A stretch of DNA of 18,609 nt from CAZNER01 sp964572065 (lineage in GTDB: Bacteria > Patescibacteriota > Dojkabacteria > JAHIVN01). The stretch's first letter is position 1. Each line of letters begins with the position of its first letter. Positions 5,896 to 13,888 of this stretch are shown one piece after another. A program made the translations under genes and the position numbers. Below the pieces are notes generated by a model. It was given only the letters and a program-made list of their open reading frames with translations. It did not search any database and had not been told where the DNA came from. The stretch covers positions 1 through 18,609 of the forward strand of contig CAZNER010000039.1 in the NCBI GenBank assembly GCA_964572065.1, read 5' to 3'.

Positions 5896-8781
5896 TTATT
5901 CCACATTTTCTTTTATTATATCAATCTCACTATCAGTAAGTTTATAGATATTATATACAGATTTATTTATTTGGTTTTCAATCACATTGATTTGTTTTTC
6001 TGTTAATTTATCATTTGTTTTTAGATGTCTTTTCTTCAGAGCGATAATCTTATCTACCATCTGAACAAGACTCTTTTGTGTTTTCTTGTTAATTATCGGA
6101 ATAATCATCTTCTTCCAATCATCAGGATATGCGTGCTTTTCACCTTTCCTAAGTACATTTTTTATATAAAACTGGTTTAGTTCGGAATTAAGGAGAGCTA
6201 GAATATATTTTAAGTCAAATTCCTGAGAGTTACTTTCTAAAATTTTTCTATCTTTCTTAACATTTGCAAAGTATTTATCTAGATTGGAATTTGATATTCC
6301 TAATAAGTCTTTATATAGTTTTGCTACAATCAAGGTATTGTCACATACTGTGTTCTGATCGTCGAATGCTGCAACTCTATTTATATTTCCCAGAATAAGT
6401 TTCGGCGAATTATAAAGTTCCCGAAATGTTGGTCTAACCAGTTTGATTGGGCATCTTTCTGTATCCCATTCTAACCACTTGTACTTATCTATCCTATACA
6501 TCGAAATGAATTTCCCCTCGGTAAATCGTCTTTTATTTTCCTTTGTCTTTTTCTCACGCAATAAGTCTTTTTTCACAAACTTTGGTAAGGATCCTTTATG
6601 ACTATTTAATCGTAAACCGTAACTTACTAAACAGATGTCCCCAAGTAATTTATAATCCACTTTCTTAAAATCAATATCATAAACATAAGTCGTAAATATG
6701 TCCTCTGTATAAGGTACTATCTCTTTCTTCTCAATGTCCCTATAGTCTTCTTTATGAACGACTTTCTTAGTTTTATCCCCCTTGTTTTTGTCAACAAAAA
6801 GAATAATATTTTGTACTCCAACAATCTTTCTATCTGTATAAAAAATAAATGAATCTGGAAAGAAACTAATCTGAGGAACGTGGAAGTTATCTAATATCCA
6901 GTCCTTCAATCTCATTGTATATTCAGCCTTTTCAAGGGTATCTGGAATTATGTAACCAAATTTCCCATTTCTTCTTAGGAGTTTAATACCTTTTTCCACA
7001 AAAGGAACGAATAAATCCCACATTTTATACAATGTTTCATATTGACCAGAAGTATTTAAGTACTCTCTATAATAAGCCTTGTCCTCATTATAATCACGAG
7101 CTTTAACATACGGAGGGTTCCCTATAACAGCATCAAATCCACCTCGTTTGATAATGTTGGGGAATTGTTTGTCCCAATCGAAAGCGTTTATCTCTCTGAA
7201 CTTCTCTTTATCATCAAGTAGTGTCATATTTTCTCCTTCATAGAAGTCACTACTTATTAAGCTATTACCACATTTGATATTACCACTCATATCTGGTAAG
7301 ACTCTTTCTTGAAACATTTTCCTTTGCTGGTTGACTGTTTCAGCGTTTTCATTTTCTAGCATCTTAAGGGCAAGACTAAGTTTCGTTACCTCGACGGCTT
7401 GGCTGTCAATGTCTACCCCGTAGATATTGTTTATAAGGATACGTTTCTTTTCTTCACTGGAGAGATGATAATTATCTTCGTTATCCTTGAACAATGCCTT
7501 TCGTTTCTTTTCAGGATTATTCTTTGTGTAATAATCCAGATGCCAATCTAGTAGATATTCATAAGCTCCTATTAAGAAACTACCACTTCCACAAGCTGGG
7601 TCTAGTATCTTAAGTTTTGAGACTTGTCGAGGAGTTTTTTCTTTTACGAGTTTCCCAACCGTATTCTCAACGATATAGTCAACTATGTATTTCGGAGTAT
7701 AGTAAACACCTCCTGCTTTTTTAACTTCGGGTTTTTCCTCAACCTTTGCATTACCTCCTCGTGTGAGACGTATGACTTTACCTAGGAATTGTTCATAAAC
7801 ACTCCCTAGGATGTCTACACCAAGCACGGAGAATTCATAGTGGGAATTAGGGTAGTAAAGATTCTCAAATATTTTATCTATTATCTTATCGCTTACTTTG
7901 AGTTTAGGGGTGAGAGTATCTGTTTTGAAGTCAAACAGACTACTATTATATTTCTTCTCGGCTTTCTTGAAATGTTTTACTAAATATCTATATGAGTTTT
8001 TGTATCTAATTAGATCTTTTAGCGTTTCATAATCTTCAATACCTCTATCTTCTGCTATACGTAAGAATATTATTCGGTCAATAATTTGTTGAACTGAGGA
8101 ATTAAGGAGATAAGTATCTAGTTTAGGGTTATTTATAGCAAGGTCCTTCGCTAGTAAGTTTCTCCATTGCTCAATCTCTTTAAGAAATTCTTTGTCGACA
8201 GTGTCCTTTCCTTTTCGCTCTTTTTCAGCATATTTATCAAAACTACCTTTCAAAATTGATTCTTTCGAAAAGGTATTCCAAATATCTTCCCAACGATCCG
8301 GATATTCTTTGTATTGAATATAATCAATTCTTGATGTAGTTACTTTATCTGACAGCTTAGGTTTGGTTGTAGTATCATAAATTGAAAACTCCTCAAAGTC
8401 GGTTAGAATTGATATAGGGAGCTTAGCGTTCCAGGCGTACCTTCTAAGCTGAAAAGATGGATCAAATTCTTTCTTAATTTTGACTTTAGGCTTCTTTGCT
8501 TCAACAAAGAACTTTCGTACACCACCTAATCTAAAAGAGTAATCAGGGGCTTTCTGTTTTCCTTTAACAAAGACCTTGGCTTCGTGAACAACTTCTTTGT
8601 ACTGTTCAGCATAACCTTGTTCGTTATTAACATCCCAACCAAGAGCTTTGAAAAAAGGATCAATAAATTGAATACGGTTTTGAGTTTCAAGAAAATCTTT
8701 TGATTTATAGACGTTCTCGTTAAATTCAAATAGTTCTACGAGTGATTCAACTTTTGATTTGAAGTTTTGTTTGGCGTCCAT
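5896..8781 (-). CDS. Type IIG restriction-modification enzyme (nuclease-methyltransferase-specificity fusion)
   Basis: A single 961-aa chain combines cleavage, N6-adenine methylation and target recognition (Eco57I-like type IIG/IIS class). N-terminal nuclease: E32, D80 in APDYSF and E94-A-K96 in FFVEAKK form a PD-(D/E)xK site; GWDV precedes them as in related type I/IIG nuclease domains. A helical connector (about 150-370) follows. Methyltransferase: motif I DPACGSGSF at 394-402, and motif IV IGNPPYV with NPPY at 555-558, which indicates an amino-methyltransferase acting on adenine. The C-terminal 300 residues resemble the TaqI-like target-recognition region and end in a coiled-coil-like stretch. 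All key residues are intact, so it is probably active. There is no separate S or M gene, as expected for IIG. A HEPN-like gene is transcribed divergently 85 bp away. Confidence 0.92.
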   Translation of the reverse strand: MDAKQNFKSKVESLVELFEFNENVYKSKDFLETQNRIQFIDPFFKALGWDVNNEQGYAEQYKEVVHEAKVFVKGKQKAPDYSFRLGGVRKFFVEAKKPKVKIKKEFDPSFQLRRYAWNAKLPISILTDFEEFSIYDTTTKPKLSDKVTTSRIDYIQYKEYPDRWEDIWNTFSKESILKGSFDKYAEKERKGKDTVDKEFLKEIEQWRNLLAKDLAINNPKLDTYLLNSSVQQIIDRIIFLRIAEDRGIEDYETLKDLIRYKNSYRYLVKHFKKAEKKYNSSLFDFKTDTLTPKLKVSDKIIDKIFENLYYPNSHYEFSVLGVDILGSVYEQFLGKVIRLTRGGNAKVEEKPEVKKAGGVYYTPKYIVDYIVENTVGKLVKEKTPRQVSKLKILDPACGSGSFLIGAYEYLLDWHLDYYTKNNPEKKRKALFKDNEDNYHLSSEEKKRILINNIYGVDIDSQAVEVTKLSLALKMLENENAETVNQQRKMFQERVLPDMSGNIKCGNSLISSDFYEGENMTLLDDKEKFREINAFDWDKQFPNIIKRGGFDAVIGNPPYVKARDYNEDKAYYREYLNTSGQYETLYKMWDLFVPFVEKGIKLLRRNGKFGYIIPDTLEKAEYTMRLKDWILDNFHVPQISFFPDSFIFYTDRKIVGVQNIILFVDKNKGDKTKKVVHKEDYRDIEKKEIVPYTEDIFTTYVYDIDFKKVDYKLLGDICLVSYGLRLNSHKGSLPKFVKKDLLREKKTKENKRRFTEGKFISMYRIDKYKWLEWDTERCPIKLVRPTFRELYNSPKLILGNINRVAAFDDQNTVCDNTLIVAKLYKDLLGISNSNLDKYFANVKKDRKILESNSQEFDLKYILALLNSELNQFYIKNVLRKGEKHAYPDDWKKMIIPIINKKTQKSLVQMVDKIIALKKRHLKTNDKLTEKQINVIENQINKSVYNIYKLTDSEIDIIKENVE

Positions 8782-8788
8782 CGGTACT

Positions 8789-8817
8789 ATTATAGTTTTT
8801 TAGAGTGGCTATGACAA
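8789..8817 (-). promoter_or_regulatory. Promoter of the type IIG gene (predicted leaderless)
   Basis: On the minus strand there is a -35 TTGTCA (8812-8817), a 17-bp spacer and a -10 TATAAT (8789-8794). Only 7 nt separate the -10 box from the ATG, so the normal start distance places +1 at the A of the start codon. Confidence 0.75.
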
Positions 8818-8828
8818 TGGCTACTGTA

Positions 8829-8857
8829 TTTCGACCTTTTTTATTTTGAGATATAAT
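8829..8857 (+). promoter_or_regulatory. Promoter of the HEPN-like gene (predicted leaderless)
   Basis: A -10 TATAAT (8852-8857) lies 9 nt before the ATG at 8867, with a weak -35 around TTTCGA (8829-8834). It shares the 85-bp intergenic space with the opposite type IIG promoter, so the two could be co-controlled. Confidence 0.6.
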
Positions 8858-8866
8858 GGCAATAAG

Positions 8867-9994
8867 ATGAAAAAAATATCATTAAGCATACCTAAAACAA
8901 AGTTTACTGAGATAAAGAACTTTAATTTTATCAACGAACCCCTAACTAAAGAATTCTCTCTGTTCTATAGTTACTTCTATGGAAGTAATTTGATTATAGT
9001 TAAAGATAGCCTTCTTAGTGAAATAGATAAAGTTTTCAAAGGGGTTAACAATGAAAGGTTAATAACGATTAGTGATTCCTTTTTTAGCAACTTTACAGTT
9101 GTTAGTGAAACGTTAATAAAGGATAGGAAGAATAAATATGCATTTGAACTTTGGCAAAGACTGATTGTTTGGGCAGAGAAATGGCGAAAAGAAAATGATC
9201 TCGAAATTCATTTAGGAACTCCTTATTATTTCATTGCAGTTGCTTCCTTAAGTCAATTTGATATCGATGCCGGCTCAATATTTATGCATCTTGCATTAAA
9301 AGAAGATAGAAAACATCATAAAAAATGGTTTAATTTACCAGCAAATCTTTTTCTTTCTTTGAACCCAAGAAAAGATCAATATATTTCCCATCACACAAAT
9401 TACATGCTGGGATTTATTCGTGATAGATTAGATGGGAAAGGAAATTCAAAAGGAAGGTACAAACAACATTATTATAAAAAGAGATCAGGAAGTCTCAAAT
9501 ACTCTGATTTTAGAAGAAAGTTTTTAGGTAAAAGATCAGAGGACTACCTTGAGATTAAATATTTCTTTGTTCATTCGCTATTGAGATTGTGGCGTTTAAG
9601 AAGAATACATAAGTCAAATAAGGGGGAAAATACTATTGCACCGCTAATTTATTCACAGGTAATTAGTGGTTTACTACTAACTCTAGAGGTTCTGTTAAAG
9701 AAAAAATATTCAAATTTACCAATGTTAGGTAATTTATTTAAAAAGTTTTTTAAGGATGAAGGATTAGGAAAGCCAGATTTGAAACAAATAGAAACAGATA
9801 GAGATAGAGATTTTGAGAAGTGGATTGAAGACTGTATAAAGCAAGAATCTATGCTAGGGGATTTTTCTTTATCATATGGATTACGCAATTACACCTCTCA
9901 TACAATAGAAAGTCAACAAGTTATTTGGAAAAAGCAAACTAATATTTTTCAATCAGTTATGAACTGTATCTTTAGAGTTTTAGAGGTTTTGTAA
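8867..9994 (+). CDS. Unrecognised protein with C-terminal HEPN-like motif, possible defence gene
   Basis: I do not recognise the full-length family (375 aa). The C-terminal part is helical and holds GLRNYTSH (R340, N341, H345), an RxxxxH pattern typical of HEPN-fold RNases. It is preceded by a leucine-rich helix ending TLEVLLKKK (about 265-285), like the first HEPN helices with their conserved Glu. The central part (about 170-235) is rich in Lys, Arg and Tyr and could bind nucleic acid. The start is set at the ATG of MKKISLSI because a TATAAT lies 9 nt upstream; a start at 8846 would place the promoter inside the gene. HEPN proteins are common in toxin-antitoxin, abortive-infection and RM-associated defence. 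Its divergent position beside the type IIG enzyme supports but does not prove such a role. Confidence 0.5.
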   Translation: MKKISLSIPKTKFTEIKNFNFINEPLTKEFSLFYSYFYGSNLIIVKDSLLSEIDKVFKGVNNERLITISDSFFSNFTVVSETLIKDRKNKYAFELWQRLIVWAEKWRKENDLEIHLGTPYYFIAVASLSQFDIDAGSIFMHLALKEDRKHHKKWFNLPANLFLSLNPRKDQYISHHTNYMLGFIRDRLDGKGNSKGRYKQHYYKKRSGSLKYSDFRRKFLGKRSEDYLEIKYFFVHSLLRLWRLRRIHKSNKGENTIAPLIYSQVISGLLLTLEVLLKKKYSNLPMLGNLFKKFFKDEGLGKPDLKQIETDRDRDFEKWIEDCIKQESMLGDFSLSYGLRNYTSHTIESQQVIWKKQTNIFQSVMNCIFRVLEVL

Positions 9995-10193
9995 GATCCT
10001 AGACAATTGTTTTTAATTGGTTACTACCTAGTTATACTCCTATACTGTATCCTTTATATAGATGATTCTTATGTTCTTCTAGGTTGAGGTTGAAATTATT
10101 GATTTAGAAGTGACTTCAGAAATTTCCTTGAATCTCCTAATATAACGAGGAGTCTTCTCAGTTATTTAAATATGTTGTTCGCATTCGTTCCGC
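9995..10193. other. Intergenic stretch, no gene seen
   Basis: I see no supported coding sequence. CTCCT...AGGAG (about 10135-10153) can form a small hairpin. The stretch adjoins a decayed transposase and may contain its end, but no terminal inverted repeat can be fixed. Confidence 0.4.
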
Positions 10194-10370
10194 TTACGTC
10201 CATTCGACTCGCTTCTCGCAAGGCTCGAAGCGGTACCGTTTCAAAACATATCCATTCAACCACAATCTCGCATGCTCAAATGAATTGAAACTCCTAATAC
10301 TCTTTAGTCTACCTTCAAGGTGAGAATTGAAAGCTTCGATGAGATTCGTTGTTTGTGGAGCCTTCTTTAT
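10194..10370 (-). pseudogene. Transposase C-terminal remnant
   Basis: On the minus strand a 58-codon frame without a start encodes IKKAPQTTNLIEAFNSHLEG, then KSIRSFNSFEHARLWLNGY, and stops at TAA (10194-10196). TTNxIEAFNSHL-RLK and the SFEHARLWLNGYVL helix look like the final catalytic-domain segment of an IS256/MULE-type DDE transposase; family assignment is by memory of the pattern. The frame is continuous with the stop codon of the cupin gene upstream, and nothing of the rest of the transposase is present. Base composition is richer in G+C around 10175-10240 than in the flanks, consistent with acquired DNA. Confidence 0.65.
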
Positions 10371-10706
10371 CTAACTTATATTTTCCTCTTTTTTCTTAAA
10401 TGGAGGGGAATTAATAATTACAGCCCTAAAAGTACCTTTAAATCGATACTTAGTTTTTGCAGGAGCAAATATTACATCTCCAGCTTTACCTATAATATCA
10501 CCATTAACTATAATTTTTCCCTCAAGGATAAAATAAACTCTATCACCTGATGGCTTGGTGGTTTCAAAATGGTCTTTAGCAGTTCCAACTGCAACACTGA
10601 CTTTGTCACTGTCCTTACCTGTAAGTAAATTTAAGACAGAAAACGAGTTTGTAACTTTACGGACATAACCTTTTTCTTTTTTAAATAATTTGATTTTTTG
10701 GTTCAT
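10371..10706 (-). CDS. Small cupin-domain protein
   Basis: A 111-aa single-domain beta-barrel protein. The core has SGDRVYFILEGKIIVNGD (residues about 52-69), then AGDVIFAPAKTKYRFKG, matching the two cupin motifs in glycine, proline and strand pattern. The usual metal-binding His residues (HxH and the motif 2 His) are not present at the expected places, so metal-dependent catalysis is doubtful; binding of a small ligand or sugar is possible. I use the ATG at 10706 rather than an upstream GTG at 10715, which would add only three residues. It lies directly before the transposase remnant, whose sequence begins right at its stop codon; insertion or deletion there could have altered the C-terminus (KKKEENIS). 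Confidence 0.7.
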   Translation of the reverse strand: MNQKIKLFKKEKGYVRKVTNSFSVLNLLTGKDSDKVSVAVGTAKDHFETTKPSGDRVYFILEGKIIVNGDIIGKAGDVIFAPAKTKYRFKGTFRAVIINSPPFKKKEENIS

Positions 10707-10807
10707 TAGTTGCACATTAAAAGATAAGATTAAAGAAATATTAACTTATTAAATGTTCTTAAGCAATATTTATTATGTGTATTTGATCATAAGTATGAAT
10801 TAAGATT

Positions 10808-10816
10808 TGGTATAAT
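10808..10816 (+). promoter_or_regulatory. Extended -10 promoter element
   Basis: TGGTATAAT is a consensus extended -10 (TG at 10808-10809, TATAAT 10811-10816). No good -35 is seen, as is usual for extended -10 promoters. It lies 23 nt before the ATG of the next small gene. Confidence 0.6.
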
Positions 10817-10839
10817 TATACTTATTATTTTAAGAAAAT

Positions 10840-11061
10840 ATGACAGAAACACCGAGACCTGGATATAAAGGTGCTACTTTTGAGCAGAACTTAAGATATA
10901 TTAATGATGTACTTAGAATCACCGGACATTTTGCCGAAAGATTAGCTAAAAGATGGTCTAGGATAGAACCTCAGTCAATGGAAGAAGTTGAAGAAGGGAT
11001 AAGAGCTGAAAGAAAGAGAAGGCTGGCTGCTTATGATGAAGGGGTAGAAAACGAAAAATAG
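10840..11061 (+). CDS. Small hypothetical protein (73 aa)
   Basis: I do not recognise this protein. It is highly charged and predicted to be mostly helical: GATFEQNLRYINDVLRITGH, then a run of alternating Glu and Arg/Lys (SMEEVEEGIRAERKRRLAAY). There is no Cys, signal peptide or membrane segment. The consensus extended -10 box 23 nt upstream and the clean ATG support it as a real gene. It stands alone between the minus-strand cupin and minus-strand surface-protein genes. Confidence 0.55.
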   Translation: MTETPRPGYKGATFEQNLRYINDVLRITGHFAERLAKRWSRIEPQSMEEVEEGIRAERKRRLAAYDEGVENEK

Positions 11062-11169
11062 TTTGTTTTTATGGTTATAAAATAGATTTTTTTATTCTAC
11101 ATGCAAAGATTTAGAAATTTTATCGATTTCTAGAATTATGTCTTCTGATTCAATGAATAGCACTATAAA

Positions 11170-12159
11170 TTAATAATCAATTGCTTCTATGAATTGTTTA
11201 GCAGTATCATAAGCTTCTTTTTCAGGGTTTTCCAGATTGTCAAGATCTGAAAAGAATTCTTCTATCATTCTATTGTTTGCTTCTTTTTCATTTACATGGT
11301 TGATTGGTTCTGAGTTGTCAAGATGATTGAGTAAGTATGTATAAAGTTTAGTTCCATCTTCTCCACGAGAAATTAATATACTAGAGTTAATGAATATTTT
11401 ATAGTTATTTTTAAACTCCAAAATTTTTTGTGCTCTAATGTGGAATGTATAACTGTTTGGAGTTCCACCGCATGTATCATCACAGATAATATATGCAAAT
11501 ATTTTATAATCATCTCCTGATTCAATTAATTCTCCATATTCTCCTAGACTAGGCGGACCTCCGTGTCCGAGTTCAATTGAATTTTCGTCGTATACAGTAG
11601 CACTGTAGGCTTGATTATTATTTAATGTATAATTAAATAAAATACTTCCTCCGTTTTCTAAATAATCATCAGTATTTGTTTCTTCACTTTCGGTTGTACA
11701 AGTTGCTTGGTATTGTGTTTCATCATCGTTGTCAAGAATTTCCATTAGATCAGAATTTATTGTAAATGGAAGATAACTTTCTTTTATAAGATAGTTCCAT
11801 CCAGAGGTTTGACCATTGTATAATATTTCAGTTTTTATACAATATTCATCGATTATCTCTTGTAATGTTTTATCAATTTCTGGTAGTTCATTAGAGACTA
11901 TTGTTTCAGAATTGTTGTTTTCTTCGTTGATATTGTCGTCAGATTCTTCATTAGCTGTTTCATCTTTTTTACTCTCCTTTTCTCCAGCCTCTTTACCGTA
12001 ATTATAGGCGATATAACTAACTAAGCCGGTAAAAATCAGCATTAGAAAAATAGCTAATATGATTAAAAAAGTACTTTGTTTCTTTTTAGTTTCTTGTTTG
12101 GGTTTATTTTGTTTGACTTTCTGCTGTAAGCTTTGTTTAAGAGAGTTTTGTTCCTGCAT
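11170..12159 (-). CDS. Membrane-anchored surface protein, module family member A
   Basis: A 329-aa bitopic protein of unknown function. Layout: a Lys/Gln-rich cytoplasmic tail (1-28), one membrane helix (about 30-52, FLIILAIFLMLIFTGLVSY), a Glu/Asn-rich flexible linker (about 55-95), and an extracytoplasmic domain. That domain contains CDDTCGGTP, CIK and TCTTES cysteines that could form disulfides, and it ends in a helical segment. The first 52 residues are nearly the same as those of the neighbouring gene (12210-12896), while the outer domains are unrelated, so the anchor has been duplicated and joined to a different domain. There is no signal-peptidase or LPXTG signal. It is the last of four minus-strand genes (14707 to 11170), the nearest pair being 50 bp apart. 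Confidence 0.75.
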   Translation of the reverse strand: MQEQNSLKQSLQQKVKQNKPKQETKKKQSTFLIILAIFLMLIFTGLVSYIAYNYGKEAGEKESKKDETANEESDDNINEENNNSETIVSNELPEIDKTLQEIIDEYCIKTEILYNGQTSGWNYLIKESYLPFTINSDLMEILDNDDETQYQATCTTESEETNTDDYLENGGSILFNYTLNNNQAYSATVYDENSIELGHGGPPSLGEYGELIESGDDYKIFAYIICDDTCGGTPNSYTFHIRAQKILEFKNNYKIFINSSILISRGEDGTKLYTYLLNHLDNSEPINHVNEKEANNRMIEEFFSDLDNLENPEKEAYDTAKQFIEAIDY

Positions 12160-12209
12160 TTAAATATTATTGATATACTTAGATTTAAGTATAAAGAATT
12201 CTAAATTAT

Positions 12210-12896
12210 CTAACTAGTTTTTAAACTTAAGCTATCAAAGATCAATTTTAAAGTATTAATTTCCTCTTCAGCTGGGTCACTGAATCCTGTTCCTACTATA
12301 TAAAAAATATCAGGAGGTGTAAAGTCATCATAAGAAATTTGTTTAAAAATTTGCGGTAATGAACTCTCTTTGCAATATTGGATTTTATAGTCTATTCCTC
12401 CAAATTCAATTTCTGTGATATCTATAGGATTTGTTATACAACCATTATCTTCTGACGGACTATAGCTATATTCACTTATGAATGTTATTTTTTTATCATT
12501 TTTACTTAAAACAAAATAATATAAGTCATAACCATCTTCATTTACTTGTTCGCATTTCCAATCGGATGGATGTTTTGCGGAAAGTATCCAGTTAGCATTT
12601 TCACAAGTTTGCCATCCCTCATAAGAATCAGTGTTTTCGGATGTTGTAGTATCATTTTCTTCTTCTATAGTATCATTATCTGGTGTAATTTCAGTTGATG
12701 TTTTTAATCCTTCTTTTTTGCCTGTTTCCTTTCCAAATATATAAGCAACATAACTAACTAGACTAGTAAATATTAACATTAAGAAAATAGCTAGGATTAT
12801 TAAGAATGGATTTTGTTTCTTTTTAGTTTCTTGCTGAGGTTTATCTTGGATAGGTTTCTGATTTAAACCTTGTTTAAGTGTATTTTCTTTTTTCAT
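12210..12896 (-). CDS. Membrane-anchored surface protein, module family member B
   Basis: A 228-aa bitopic protein. The N-terminal anchor (1-52, including ETKKKQNPFLIILAIFLMLI) matches member A almost residue for residue. After an acidic, Thr-rich linker (about 63-90) comes a domain beginning YEGW (92-95) with HPSDW (109-113). The corresponding pattern YEGW...YPSNW occurs in the otherwise different protein at 13889-14707. The YPSDW-type strand is typical of PsbP-like/DUF1795-like beta-sheet domains; this relation is tentative. The protein therefore combines the anchor of one neighbour with the outer domain type of the other. Four Cys residues in the outer domain could form disulfides. Confidence 0.75.
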   Translation of the reverse strand: MKKENTLKQGLNQKPIQDKPQQETKKKQNPFLIILAIFLMLIFTSLVSYVAYIFGKETGKKEGLKTSTEITPDNDTIEEENDTTTSENTDSYEGWQTCENANWILSAKHPSDWKCEQVNEDGYDLYYFVLSKNDKKITFISEYSYSPSEDNGCITNPIDITEIEFGGIDYKIQYCKESSLPQIFKQISYDDFTPPDIFYIVGTGFSDPAEEEINTLKLIFDSLSLKTS

Positions 12897-13013
12897 ATTT
12901 ATAGTAAAAAAGTTATTTATTTCTTAAAATATAACACAATAAAGTTAAAAAAGTAACAATTCGGGAATTGAGAGGAATTTTTCTTATTTTAGGAAAACTG
13001 GATTTAATTATTC

Positions 13014-13703
13014 TTAGATTGTAATATCACCCATTGTATCCAATACTTCTTTGTATTCATCTAATCTAAAAAATTCACCATCTTCAATCACGATAATCCA
13101 GTGAGAAACGGTTTTATTATTAAAAGCTGCATAAGAGTATACCTTAACATCTCTCCCAAGAGCACTTACTATTGGGAATTGATTATCCTCTGCTTGGAAA
13201 AAGGGGATGGTAACATCGGAAATTGCTGATAACCATGGTTTTCTGAAAATTTTACCTAATATCCAGAGAATAACCGATTTAAGATTTGAGTTTTTTATTC
13301 CGATATCAAGTTCCTGGTTTTGGCAAGCTATTACAACTCCAATAGGTGGGGTAGCGTTTTCTTTTGCATATTTTGTATTGTATGTGTTTACAAAAGTAAC
13401 AATATCCTGTTCGTCAGAAAAGCGCCATTCTTGAGAGATCGGATTATAATCTCCATGAGCTAGTACAACAAAAGTGTCTTCAAGAGTAACACCTTGTGGG
13501 TGTTTTGAATCTTTAAGTGTTAATCTAGGGAAAAATATAACACAGGGTTCTTGATTTGGATTATCTAGATCTACAGTTCCTGATTCATCTTTAATAGGAA
13601 ATCCACAACGAAAAGTTATCCCGCATGACATAATTCTTGGCAGATCTTTATATTTTCCAGCAGTGCAAAAATTTGGGTAAACTTCTGATAATCTTACTTC
13701 CAT
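13014..13703 (-). CDS. Unknown protein with caspase-like His-Gly / Ala-Cys pattern
   Basis: I do not recognise a named family for this 229-aa protein. Its central part reads TFVVLAHGDYN (H83-G84), then a helix-like stretch, and 44 residues later GVVIACQNQ (C127). A hydrophobic strand ending in His-Gly followed by a hydrophobic strand ending in Ala-Cys is the signature layout of the caspase/CHAT (clan CD) cysteine-protease fold. The spacing is somewhat short but within reason. The N-terminal part has Cys13, 26, 33 and 54. No signal peptide is seen; residues 140-152 (SVILWILGKIF) are only weakly hydrophobic. It sits between genes for surface proteins, on the same strand. The protease call is an inference from two motifs and should be treated as a hypothesis. 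Confidence 0.4.
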   Translation of the reverse strand: MEVRLSEVYPNFCTAGKYKDLPRIMSCGITFRCGFPIKDESGTVDLDNPNQEPCVIFFPRLTLKDSKHPQGVTLEDTFVVLAHGDYNPISQEWRFSDEQDIVTFVNTYNTKYAKENATPPIGVVIACQNQELDIGIKNSNLKSVILWILGKIFRKPWLSAISDVTIPFFQAEDNQFPIVSALGRDVKVYSYAAFNNKTVSHWIIVIEDGEFFRLDEYKEVLDTMGDITI

Positions 13704-13888
13704 TTATTTTACATAAATTATTTTTAAATATTCTTAATTTTTATACAAGTGATTTTGTTTCTATTTCTAAACCATGTTCTATTTCACCCATTTAGAATAA
13801 ATTATAAGTATTAATATTAAAAATAAGTATAACATGGATTAAAGAAAGAATATATTTGATGTGTTTTTGTATAATTCCTTAATTATAC

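Noticed and set aside
8846..8866. Upstream ATG at 8846 for the HEPN-like gene
   Set aside because: The seven extra codons contain the TATAAT box; the ATG at 8867 fits the promoter spacing seen in three other genes.
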